Shown here: one piece after another, positions 1 through 6,278 of the stretch
How the letters are laid out: the number at the start of each line of letters is the position of its first letter
Numbering within the stretch: position 1 is the first letter of the stretch
From: Anaerolineae bacterium
GTDB taxonomy: Bacteria > Chloroflexota > Anaerolineae > 4572-78 > NAK82
Assembly: GCA_030598425.1 (NCBI GenBank)
Contig: JAUVPY010000048.1
Location: 1-10,027 of the forward strand
Length of the DNA stretch: 10,027 nucleotides
Reading direction: 5' to 3'
Notes under the pieces: model-generated
Database searches by the model: none
What the model was told of the DNA's origin: nothing
What the model saw: the letters and a program-made list of their open reading frames with translations, nothing else
Made by a program: the position numbers and the translations under genes

Positions 1-326
1 AATGCTTCGTTCCAGGAGCCGGCGCCCACAGCCCAAAACATGCCCATATATCCGATCAGCACCATGGTAAGCCACGTCGGGAGCAGCAGGAGCAAGCTGA
101 CCGGGGCGAAGAAGGCCAGCACTCGGTCACGTCCGGCGTAGGAACGTACCCAGTGCAAGCGAAGATCGAAAAGGTGCCGCACAAACACAAAGACAGCGCG
201 CGTGAGCAGATTGGGCGCGCCGCGCGGCAGCACCAGCGTTTCGATGGCCGAGAGCAGCGCGCCAGCCACGATCATCGCCCCGACGATAAAGGACAAGACT
301 TTCAGGAATATCATATACACTATCAT
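1..326 (-). CDS. Ion-channel-like integral membrane protein, N-terminal part (cut by left window edge)
   Basis: The reverse strand is open from an ATG at 326 to base 1 with no stop, giving 108 codons. An in-frame TGA lies four codons upstream, so the start is at or after 326; GAGAAG sits 5 bases before it as a weak ribosome site. The first ~27 residues form a hydrophobic helix (FLKVLSFIVGAMIVAGALL). Then come AIETLVLPRG and a basic amphipathic stretch, and a second long hydrophobic segment from FFAPVSLLLLLPTWLTMVLI onward. The pattern DAxExxVLPR, basic loop, FGPLSLLLLL, LIGYxxMFWAVG resembles a family of bacterial membrane proteins often annotated as putative (two-pore type) potassium channels. 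The selectivity-filter region would lie outside the window, so channel function is inference. It is divergent from the DinB-family gene. Confidence 0.7.
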   Translation of the reverse strand, partial: MIVYMIFLKVLSFIVGAMIVAGALLSAIETLVLPRGAPNLLTRAVFVFVRHLFDLRLHWVRSYAGRDRVLAFFAPVSLLLLLPTWLTMVLIGYMGMFWAVGAGSWNEA

Positions 327-697
327 ACACGCTTCTCATCTAAGTACAGACTACACGTGATGTCTCTATCTTACTGGAACCTACGCACCCGTCGCCTTCC
401 AAAGGCGTTTCTCGGTGGACCAAGTTAGCGCCAAAGCGCCCGGACGCCAGTGGCATCGCGGGCGATTTCAACTGTATTCTATACTGTGACAGCTACCCAG
501 TCAACCAAGGGAAATGTTCGTCACAACTTCGTTGAACTTGATCAAGCTCCCATAAGACTGCACTGGGTCGTATCACCCTTGTTTTTGACAAGGTCGTGTC
601 TATAGTTTACCCTCTCCCTACCTTGCACGGACGTTCCTGACAATCTCGGACCGAGTCAGCTTCGGAAATCGTTTGGCTTTCTTTAAGGAGCAGAAGA
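327..697. other. Intergenic region between divergent genes
   Basis: These 371 bases separate the leftward membrane protein from the rightward DinB-family gene, and no coding region is convincing here. It holds a short hairpin (CGCCTT 393-398 / AAGGCG 402-407, loop of 3) and the promoter candidate at 579-606. A 13-base string starting at 388 recurs at 2316, upstream of another leftward gene. Base composition is less GC-rich than in the flanking genes, as expected for a regulatory spacer. Confidence 0.5.
579..606 (+). promoter_or_regulatory. Candidate promoter for the DinB-family gene
   Basis: TTGTTT at 579-584 and TATAGT at 601-606 are separated by 16 bases, a fair sigma-70-type match (3-4 of 6 and 5 of 6). 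Transcription would start near 613, giving a leader of about 85 bases. A perfect TTGACA at 585-590 overlaps the spacer but has no good -10 at a suitable distance. This is a consensus match only. Confidence 0.35.
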
Positions 698-1204
698 ATG
701 AACCCCCATCCCTTAGTCACGCAGTTGCACTTTTCTCGTAGCGAATTGGTGCGCTGCTTGGAGGGAATCTCTGACGAGGATGCCCGCCATCGCTTCGAGC
801 CTATGAATTGCATCAGTTGGATCATCGGGCACCTGGCCAGCCAGGAGCATTTTTACTGGGTCATGGTGGCCCAAGGGGGTAATCTGGCGCCCGACTTGTA
901 TAAGCTGGTCGGGTTTGGGCAACCGCCCAGCAGGCCCCCTTTGGAGGAAATGTGGGCGGTGTGGCGGTCTATCACCAACGCGGCTGATGAGTATTTGGTC
1001 GCGCTGACTGTTCAGCAGCCAGGCACCCATCTGGAGTGGAATGGTAAACCCCTGCCAGAGAGCATCGGCACGCTGCTCTTGAGGAACACTTTCCATTACT
1101 GGTTCCACACGGGCGACGCCCACGCTATTCGCCAGCTATTGGGCCATCCCGACCTGCCTCAATTTGTGGGCGATATGTCGCAGGCCGTGTACCGCCCTGA
1201 ATAG
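698..1204 (+). CDS. DinB-family (DinB/YfiT-like four-helix) protein
   Basis: A 168-residue soluble protein preceded by AAGGAG at 685-690, 7 bases before the ATG. Its length and helical pattern fit the DinB/YfiT-like four-helix bundle superfamily, which normally binds a divalent metal through three histidines. Candidate ligands are H45 (IIGHLASQEH) with H51, and H137/H142 in the C-terminal segment FHYWFHTGDAHAIRQLLGH, which is the most family-specific part. Members include thiol (bacillithiol, mycothiol, glutathione) transferases and many proteins of unknown substrate; nothing here decides the substrate. It is probably monocistronic: it is flanked by a divergent gene and by a convergent thioredoxin-fold gene, with a long hairpin four bases after the stop codon. 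Whether the thioredoxin neighbour hints at thiol chemistry is only speculation. Confidence 0.85.
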   Translation: MNPHPLVTQLHFSRSELVRCLEGISDEDARHRFEPMNCISWIIGHLASQEHFYWVMVAQGGNLAPDLYKLVGFGQPPSRPPLEEMWAVWRSITNAADEYLVALTVQQPGTHLEWNGKPLPESIGTLLLRNTFHYWFHTGDAHAIRQLLGHPDLPQFVGDMSQAVYRPE

Positions 1205-1207
1205 CCC

Positions 1208-1248
1208 TGTATGTTGGGTTTCACCCTCTGGGTGAAACCCAACATACA
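1208..1248. terminator. Perfect 19-bp hairpin shared by two convergent genes
   Basis: The arms 1208-1226 and 1230-1248 are exact reverse complements of 19 bases with a 3-base TCT loop. The structure starts 3 bases after the DinB-family stop codon and ends 2 bases before the stop of the leftward thioredoxin-fold gene. It reads identically from both sides, so it most likely ends or protects both transcripts. There is no run of T after either arm, so it is not a textbook intrinsic terminator. Confidence 0.7.
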
Positions 1249-1250
1249 CC

Positions 1251-1655
1251 TCATTTCCCCAGCAACTGCTGTACGTACGGCTCAAGCTCGGCCATCTGAA
1301 ACGTCTCAGTCCCGTGGTAGACCCCATAGCCGTCGCCGTCGACCAGCACCACTTCTGGCACCTCCAGACCCAGGCCAAACCAGGTCGTGGTTGGCTCCGG
1401 CAGCCAGTCTGAAATGGGTGGCACGGGCCACACATCCCACTTGTCAAAGGCCAGTCGAGGGACGCCGTCGGGGACGTGATCGCCTCGAGTGGCATACCCG
1501 GTGACCGGCATAAAGTTTACTCGGTCCTGGAAACGCTCTACCAGCTCGGCCGCAATTTGCTCGGCCTGGCGGCAGTATCGAACCTGGCATATCTCAGCCG
1601 GCTGGAAGAAATACAGGGTTGGCTGGCCATTGGCCATCGCCTCAGCCGGGCTCAT
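1251..1655 (-). CDS. Thioredoxin-fold protein with a CX4C motif
   Basis: A 134-residue cytoplasmic protein. The N-terminal strand PTLYFFQPAEICQVRYC (12-28) followed by a helix (EQIAAELVERF) and a strand (RVNFMPV) matches the first half of a thioredoxin fold. The second half shows PEVVLVDGDGYGVYHGTE (100-117), where P100 sits at the usual cis-proline position before a beta hairpin, then a terminal helix. The two cysteines, C23 and C28, are four residues apart (CQVRYC) instead of the classical CXXC, so classical disulfide exchange is doubtful. A central insertion (about 55-95) is rich in Trp and Pro. No signal peptide is visible. The ATG at 1655 has an in-frame stop three codons upstream and no clear ribosome site. 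The fold is inferred from the pattern; the function is not known. Confidence 0.65.
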   Translation of the reverse strand: MSPAEAMANGQPTLYFFQPAEICQVRYCRQAEQIAAELVERFQDRVNFMPVTGYATRGDHVPDGVPRLAFDKWDVWPVPPISDWLPEPTTTWFGLGLEVPEVVLVDGDGYGVYHGTETFQMAELEPYVQQLLGK

Positions 1656-1826
1656 AGCAATTCAGGCTGGTGGGGTACGACAATCCCTCATTTTTTCAAG
1701 CCGGTTCACCTACTACGGTGTCAGACAAGTCTTAACAAATTCGTAGTAACGACGTCAGTCGTTTTTCCCGCGTAATGAGCGACTATGGTCGCGACTACAA
1801 GTCGTCGGAAGTTGCCTGACAGTGTA

Positions 1827-2141
1827 CTACAGCTTGTCGAGTATGCGTTCCCTAAGTTGCTTATTCTCAGCCAGAAGTCTCTCCTCTTCCCCGGCAAGCC
1901 TATCAATCTCTGCGTCTTTTTCCTTGATCGATCCAACAAGCCTCTCTTCTTCATTCTTGAGTTCTTCGTACTTGCGCTGCAAATCCTCGCGTTTCCAGTC
2001 CAATATTTGTTCTTCTTCCTCTCGCTTCCACTGTCTCACTTGTTGTCGGCTGCGAAGAAGATGCACCAGAACGGCCATGAGCGCGCTGCTCACAAAGCCC
2101 ACCACGCCCCCTGCAATAATTAGCTGCACATCATAAGTCAT
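1827..2141 (-). CDS. Small membrane-anchored coiled-coil protein, function unknown
   Basis: From the ATG at 2141 this encodes 104 residues; a GTG at 2159 would add six. Residues about 5-28 form one transmembrane helix (QLIIAGGVVGFVSSALMAVL). The rest, from the basic RSRQQVRQWKREE to the C-terminus, is a continuous highly charged helix rich in Glu, Lys, Arg and Leu, and probably a coiled coil of about 70 residues ending in ENKQLRERILDKL. The positive residues right after the membrane helix place the coiled coil in the cytoplasm. The ATG has AAAGGC at a usable distance, while AAAAGGA directly abuts it. I recognise no family; LapA-like or phage-spanin-like anchors look similar only in general layout. 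A possible leader ORF and a good promoter candidate lie upstream on the same strand. Confidence 0.7.
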   Translation of the reverse strand: MTYDVQLIIAGGVVGFVSSALMAVLVHLLRSRQQVRQWKREEEEQILDWKREDLQRKYEELKNEEERLVGSIKEKDAEIDRLAGEEERLLAENKQLRERILDKL

Positions 2142-2176
2142 TCCTTTTCTGCCTTTCACTCTGTTTGACTTCTAAA

Positions 2177-2239
2177 TCAGCTTGACGAAGTCCCAGCAAG
2201 ATAGGAAACCCCCTCTTTTTGCGGGACCTTCTCGGTCAC
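2177..2239 (-). CDS. Possible 20-codon leader ORF upstream of the coiled-coil gene
   Basis: A GTG at 2239 is preceded by AAGGAG (2250-2245) at 5-base spacing, the strongest ribosome site in this part of the window. The reading frame runs 20 codons (MTEKVPQKEGVSYLAGTSSS) to a TGA at 2177-2179. The coiled-coil gene starts 35 bases after this stop, in a different frame. The ORF contains an imperfect stem (see 2190-2227). It may be a regulatory leader peptide, a small protein, or chance; its shortness makes coding hard to judge from one sequence. Confidence 0.35.
   Translation of the reverse strand: MTEKVPQKEGVSYLAGTSSS
2190..2227 (-). promoter_or_regulatory. Imperfect stem-loop inside the leader ORF
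   Basis: GTCCC (2190-2194) plus GCAA (2196-2199) pair with TTGC (2219-2222) plus GGGAC (2223-2227), leaving one bulged base and a 19-base loop. In the leftward transcript it would form within the short leader ORF, so its folding could depend on ribosome progress. This role is inference. Confidence 0.3.
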
Positions 2240-2301
2240 TCTTTCTCCTTAGCGGTGACAGCAAGATTCGTTGATAGAATACCTGGCGGTTGAGTTGTGT
2301 C

Positions 2302-2330
2302 ATTGTATCACATTTACCCGTCGCCTTCAA
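2302..2330 (-). promoter_or_regulatory. Promoter candidate for the leader ORF and coiled-coil gene
   Basis: On the reverse strand TTGAAG (2330-2325) and TACAAT (2307-2302) are separated by exactly 17 bases. The -10 is preceded by TGA, which gives the TGn element of an extended -10. Transcription would start near 2295, about 55 bases before the leader ORF. It is divergent from the kinase promoter candidate. Confidence 0.55.
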
Positions 2331-2375
2331 ATAGAATCTTCGAAAACTCTAACGATTCCTTGACAAAACAAGAAT

Positions 2376-2393
2376 CCCGCCGCATCGGGCGGG
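2376..2393. repeat. GC-rich hairpin between divergent promoters
   Basis: CCCGCC (2376-2381) and GGCGGG (2388-2393) are perfect complements around a 6-base loop. It lies between the two divergent promoter candidates, upstream of both start sites. It could be a protein-binding palindrome or chance in a GC-rich stretch. Confidence 0.35.
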
Positions 2394-2427
2394 GGTGCGG
2401 GCAGAAGATAAGCTTATCAAACCCAAC

Positions 2428-2456
2428 TTGCACCCGCTGCCGCCGTGGGTTACAAT
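2428..2456 (+). promoter_or_regulatory. Promoter candidate for the histidine kinase operon
   Basis: TTGCAC (2428-2433), a 17-base spacer and TACAAT (2451-2456, 5 of 6 to consensus) form a sigma-70-type promoter, with a start site near 2463. It overlaps the GTG at 2445, which is formally the first start codon of the kinase frame, so translation from that codon is unlikely. The leader to the GTG at 2535 would be about 70 bases and contains the heptamer repeat. Confidence 0.5.
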
Positions 2457-2474
2457 CCAGTACGAGTTGGCCAG

Positions 2475-2502
2475 TTCACGTTTTACGCCTTACGATTTAC
2501 GA
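2475..2502 (+). repeat. Four tandem heptamers (consensus TTTACGN)
   Basis: TTCACGT, TTTACGC, CTTACGA and TTTACGA follow one another without gaps, with ACG at 2478, 2485, 2492 and 2499 in exact 7-base phase. The block lies in the presumed untranslated leader of the kinase mRNA. Degenerate heptamer arrays of this kind are known between genes of several bacterial groups, including cyanobacteria. Coding use is unlikely because seven is not a multiple of three. Confidence 0.6.
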
Positions 2503-2534
2503 ATTCTGAAGGGGTTCGGAGAGGACCTTATCAC

Positions 2535-5483
2535 GTGGCTGAGGCATATCAAGAGCCAGCCCCACACCCGGCGTGGCCCAGGTTGGAAGCTTGGCTGACT
2601 GAAGCGAGCGCGCAGGCCGGTGCACGTCGAGAGACGAGGCCCGTGCAGCTCGATGGTTGGACTCAGATGGCCAAAGCTGCACTGGCTGGCGACCGGGCTG
2701 GCCTGGCCCATCTTCTGTCTCAATTGGATGGGGCGCAAGCTGACCCTATTGGTGTCGTCTCAGCTCAGTTTGAGGTGGTAATTGACCTCTTGAGCGCCAG
2801 CGACGTGCCGCCTGCCCCCGATCTTTGGCGACATCTGATGGCCTGTCAGAGCGCCATCCTGGCTGAAGCCGCCCGCCTGGCTACCCCTCCCGCCCAGCCA
2901 TCTGCTTCCCAATTGTTTACCCTTATCGATTTCAGTCGCGAGATCGTCGCCATCCTAAATCCCGAGACTCTGGTGGAGCAAGTTGTGTCTTTGATGTACC
3001 AGAGTTTTGGCTACCAATACGTACACCTCTTCTTGATGGATGCTGCCGGCCAGCAGGTTGTCATGGGTGGAGGGCTATGGAACGGTCAACCGGCAAAACC
3101 CGGTGACTTTCGTACGCTGCGAGTGGGTGAGGAGGGAATCGTCGGCTGGGTGGCGGCCCGAGGTGAGCCAGCCGACGTCCCGGATGTGGCCAGCGACGCC
3201 CGCTATAAGGCTCATCCAATGCTGCCGGATATCCGGTCGGAGATGTCCGTTCCTCTTAAGGTGGCGGGCCGCGTTCTGGGTGTGCTCGACGTCCAGAGCG
3301 ATCAGGCCAGCGCCTTTGCTGGGCCCGACCTGTTTGTGCTCCGCGCCGTGGCGGACCAGGTGGCAATCGCCATCGAAAATGCGCGTCTGCATGTGACTAT
3401 GCAGCGGCGCCTGCGTGAACAGACCGTTCTATACGAAACCAGCGCCGCCATTAGTGCCAACTTGGACGCAGATAGCGTGCTTCGAACGATAGCGGCCAAG
3501 CTGACCGAGGCGGCCGCCGTCGGTGGCTGCGCTGTCTGTCAGTGGGACCTCGAGAGCGATATGCTTATCCCCGTCGCCGAGTATGTTGTCGCCGGCGCTC
3601 AAAACCCCTCCCGCACCTGGCGCACGGTAGGTCAGGCCATGCCTCTCAGCGACGATCCGATCGCCTCCCACGTTCTGCAAACGGACCGACCTGTCCTGAT
3701 GGTTGGAGGAGGCGTGGATACGACCACCAGTCCTGCGCCCTGGGGTGCGCCCGGCTGGAAGACGTTGTTGGTGGTTCCCTTACAACTGGAAGGCCGCGTC
3801 ATCGGGCTGGTAGAACTCTACGACCGACGGGCATCCCGAAAGTTCTCGACTGATGAAGTGCAGCTTTGCCAGACGTTGGCGCATCAGACGGCGGTGGCTA
3901 TGGAACGCATCCGCCTTTTCAACGAGACACGCCAGCGTCTCAGCGAGGTTAGCGAACTCTACACCCTGGCCAATGAATTCGCTGCCAACTTGAATTTGGC
4001 CGAGGTGCTGGATGCCATCGTTCGGTCCATCCGGCGGGCCTTGAGTTGCCGGGGCTGTTGTATCTTCCTGCTTGACGAGACGAGCCAGATGCTGGAGATC
4101 AAAGCGGCAGCCGGTCTCAAACCCGAGTGGCGCGATGCGGCCCGACTGCGTCTGGGCGAGGGGATTGCTGGCCGTGCCGCCGCCGAAGCCCGTACCGTTT
4201 ACCTGATCGATACGCTAGAGGACCCCGAGTACATCTTTTTTGACAGGGAGGTCAGATCGCTGTTGGCCGTCCCGATGCAGGTGAAGGGGCGAGTGATCGG
4301 CGTCATCAACGTGGACGAACGGGTGCCTGATGCCTTTGGCCCTGACCAGGAACGACTGCTTACCATTGCCGCTGCTCAAGCAGCCATTGCCATAGAAAAT
4401 GCACGCCTCTTCTCAGAGATGCTTTCGGAGAAAAAACGCACCGATGCGATCATTCGCTACATGGCGGATGGGTTGCTTATGCTTGATCGACATAAGGTTG
4501 TGGTAAGCTGTAACCCGGCGCTGGCCAGGATGTTGGGTATGCGACGGGCGGATATCTTGGGGCAGCCGGCCGTTTCCCCCGAAGCGGATCCTCGGCTGCG
4601 CGCCATCTGCGAGCCGGCCACCGTCAAAGAACGTACTGGCGTGCTGGCCCACGAAGCTGAGATTTCGCGGACTGGATCAGGTGGTGAAGCGCTCAAGCCT
4701 CGTAGGCTACATATCTTCTCCACTCCCGTCAACGACGAGACCGGGCAGCGCATGGGCGAGGTACGCGTGATCCACGATGTGACCAAAGAGCGCGAGATTG
4801 AAGAGATGAAGGATGAGTTTTTTTCCACCATCTCGCACGAACTGCGCACACCGCTCTTCTCCATCCAGGGGTTTGTGCGTCTCATCCTTGACGGCGAGGT
4901 GCCCGATGCGGAGACGCAGCGGGAGTTCTTGGGCATCATCGGCCGGCAGGCGGAGCAACTCGCCCAGTTGGTGGACAACCTGCTAAACATCTCGAGGCTG
5001 GAGTCAGACAAGTTCGAGATGGAGCGCGAGTCCGTGCAACTGCTGGACGTATTGGGGCAGACGGTCTCCACACTGCAAGGCATGGCCCAGGCGAAGGGCA
5101 TAGCTCTGGAGAGCAATCTGCCGGCCAGACTGCCGCCCGTCGTCGGCGACCAGGGCTGGCTTGAGCAGGTAGCCACCAATCTCGTCGGTAACGCCGTCAA
5201 GTTCACACCCGAAGGAGGACGGGTGTGGATCAGCGCGCAGCAGTCCAATGACCAGGTGCTGGTAGAGGTGAGTGATACCGGCATTGGCATTCCCGCCGAC
5301 GCGCTGGATCGGGTTTTTGACAAATTTTACCGGGTGCCTTATGAGGGCGGCGAGGGACCTGAGGGAACTGGCTTGGGCTTGCACATCGCCAGGCAAATTG
5401 TCGAGCTGCACCACGGGCGTATTTGGGCTGAGAGCACAGTGGGGGAGGGAAGTACATTCAGGTTTATTCTACCCTGTGGGTAG
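2535..5483 (+). CDS. Cytoplasmic sensor histidine kinase with three GAF domains and a PAS domain
   Basis: From the GTG at 2535 this is 982 residues with no membrane segment. The order is: an unassigned helical region (about 1-120); GAF1 (123-285, ending AIAIENARLH); GAF2 (296-462, ending AVAMERIRLF); GAF3 (467-629, ending AIAIENARLF); PAS (633-755, IIRYMADGLLMLDRHKVVV...CNPALARMLG); HisKA with the H-box SHELRTP, phospho-acceptor H768; and an HATPase domain with N-box NLVGNAVKF (N886), G1 box DTGIGIP (D914) and G2 box GTGLGLHIA. The GAF ends share a motif, as in serially duplicated domains. It should autophosphorylate in response to a cytosolic signal, but no response regulator is nearby, so it is an orphan and its ligand is unknown. 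The frame extends to a GTG at 2445, but that part translates the promoter and heptamer repeat; the GTG at 2535 has GAGG 10 bases upstream. The gene is probably co-transcribed with nfi. Confidence 0.93.
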   Translation: MAEAYQEPAPHPAWPRLEAWLTEASAQAGARRETRPVQLDGWTQMAKAALAGDRAGLAHLLSQLDGAQADPIGVVSAQFEVVIDLLSASDVPPAPDLWRHLMACQSAILAEAARLATPPAQPSASQLFTLIDFSREIVAILNPETLVEQVVSLMYQSFGYQYVHLFLMDAAGQQVVMGGGLWNGQPAKPGDFRTLRVGEEGIVGWVAARGEPADVPDVASDARYKAHPMLPDIRSEMSVPLKVAGRVLGVLDVQSDQASAFAGPDLFVLRAVADQVAIAIENARLHVTMQRRLREQTVLYETSAAISANLDADSVLRTIAAKLTEAAAVGGCAVCQWDLESDMLIPVAEYVVAGAQNPSRTWRTVGQAMPLSDDPIASHVLQTDRPVLMVGGGVDTTTSPAPWGAPGWKTLLVVPLQLEGRVIGLVELYDRRASRKFSTDEVQLCQTLAHQTAVAMERIRLFNETRQRLSEVSELYTLANEFAANLNLAEVLDAIVRSIRRALSCRGCCIFLLDETSQMLEIKAAAGLKPEWRDAARLRLGEGIAGRAAAEARTVYLIDTLEDPEYIFFDREVRSLLAVPMQVKGRVIGVINVDERVPDAFGPDQERLLTIAAAQAAIAIENARLFSEMLSEKKRTDAIIRYMADGLLMLDRHKVVVSCNPALARMLGMRRADILGQPAVSPEADPRLRAICEPATVKERTGVLAHEAEISRTGSGGEALKPRRLHIFSTPVNDETGQRMGEVRVIHDVTKEREIEEMKDEFFSTISHELRTPLFSIQGFVRLILDGEVPDAETQREFLGIIGRQAEQLAQLVDNLLNISRLESDKFEMERESVQLLDVLGQTVSTLQGMAQAKGIALESNLPARLPPVVGDQGWLEQVATNLVGNAVKFTPEGGRVWISAQQSNDQVLVEVSDTGIGIPADALDRVFDKFYRVPYEGGEGPEGTGLGLHIARQIVELHHGRIWAESTVGEGSTFRFILPCG

Positions 5484-5511
5484 GCGTGAGCACTCATTTC
5501 GAGACATACCG

Positions 5512-6204
5512 ATGAAATCGTCGCATTCCTGGGACCTTTCGCCACAAGAAGCTTCCGACGTGCAAAGCGATCTGGCTGCCAGGGTGGAGCGTCAGCTCCG
5601 TATGGGGCCGGTGCGCCACGTAGCCGGGATTGACGTCAGTGTTCGTGACGATGTGGCGCGCGCCGCCGTGGTGATCCTCGACTTTGGAGGGCTGGATCCG
5701 GTTGACTACGCCATCGCCACTCGGCCCGTCACCTTTCCCTACGTGCCTGGTCTGTTGGCCTTCCGTGAAGGCCCGGTAGTTCTGGATGCCTTGGAGCGAG
5801 TGAGTACTACGCCTGACTTGCTTATCTTTGACGGGCAAGGGTTGGCGCATCCCCGCCGGCTGGGCATCGCCAGCCACATTGGGTTGCTAGTGGATATGCC
5901 GGCTATTGGCTGCGCCAAGTCGCGGCTGTGTGGCCAGCACGACGAGCCAGGGGAGGAACCTGGCGAATACGCGTCTCTCGTAGACAAGGGAGAGGCCATT
6001 GGCGCTGTGCTGCGCACGCGGCGGAGGGTGAAACCGGTATACGTATCCATCGGTCATCGAGTTGACCTGGCGACCAGTGTCGAGTATGTGTCGGCCTGCT
6101 GTCGTGGTTATCGTCTGCCGGAGACAACACGTTGGGCGCATCGCGTCGCCGGAGGGGACGTGCCTCCCATCCAGGCAAGCCAGCCGCTCCTATTCGACCT
6201 GTAG
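5512..6204 (+). CDS. nfi: Endonuclease V
   Basis: A 230-residue DNA repair nuclease of normal length for the family, which cuts the second phosphodiester bond 3' of deoxyinosine (and acts on inosine RNA in some organisms). The family signatures are present: GIDVSV with D41, the wedge/recognition region PYVPGLLAFRE with Y77 and E86, FDGQGLAHPRRLGIASHIG with D107 and H113, AKSRLCG with K136, and VYVSIGHRVDLATSVE with H182. D41, E86 and D107 match the expected metal-binding acidic residues, so the enzyme should be active. The frame is open far upstream into the kinase gene, but homology begins near the ATG at 5512 (WDLSPQEA), so this start was chosen. Only 28 bases separate it from the kinase stop codon and the ribosome site is weak (GAGA), which suggests dependence on the upstream transcript. 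Confidence 0.95.
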   Translation: MKSSHSWDLSPQEASDVQSDLAARVERQLRMGPVRHVAGIDVSVRDDVARAAVVILDFGGLDPVDYAIATRPVTFPYVPGLLAFREGPVVLDALERVSTTPDLLIFDGQGLAHPRRLGIASHIGLLVDMPAIGCAKSRLCGQHDEPGEEPGEYASLVDKGEAIGAVLRTRRRVKPVYVSIGHRVDLATSVEYVSACCRGYRLPETTRWAHRVAGGDVPPIQASQPLLFDL

Positions 6205-6249
6205 CGTCGCGAGGCGTTGCCGGTAGATCCCTTTCGAAAACACCTCGCT

Positions 6250-6278
6250 GGTTTCCGAAACCCGTTAACAACGGGTTT
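6250..6278 (+). terminator. Alternative hairpins downstream of nfi
   Basis: AAACCCGTT (6258-6266) pairs perfectly with AACGGGTTT (6270-6278) over a 3-base loop. Its left arm can instead pair backward: GGTTTC (6250-6255) with GAAACC (6257-6262). The structure is 46 bases after the nfi stop and 128 before the sirtuin start. No T run follows, so it could be a factor-assisted terminator of the kinase-nfi transcript or a leader element of the sirtuin gene. The rest of the gap (6205-6406) shows no convincing promoter. Confidence 0.4.

Noticed and set aside
127..339. 70-codon reverse ORF beginning MRSVYDSVYD
   Set aside because: It overlaps the true frame, which is shifted by one base and encodes a membrane protein with a clear family-like pattern; the 70-codon product is Arg/Ala-rich low-quality sequence.
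1748..1766. AACGAC/GTCGTT hairpin followed by TTTTT as a rightward terminator
   Set aside because: Only genes on the reverse strand flank it, so a rightward terminator has nothing to end; the stem is only 6 bp.
2360..2365. TTGACA as a -35 for the kinase gene
   Set aside because: No acceptable -10 lies 15-19 bases downstream; the pair at 2428-2456 is better placed.
4457..5323. 288-codon reverse ORF opposite the kinase
   Set aside because: It is Ser/Pro/Arg-rich and lies fully antisense to the strongly conserved PAS, HisKA and HATPase coding sequence, so it is a shadow frame.
5272..5511. 80-codon N-terminal extension of endonuclease V
   Set aside because: The extension is the kinase gene read in another frame; endonuclease V homology starts just after the ATG at 5512.
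2535..6204. Kinase-nfi-sirtuin block as a new stress-response system
   Set aside because: The sirtuin has its own ribosome site after a 202-base gap with hairpins, and no regulator or shared motif ties the three genes together; proximity alone is not enough.
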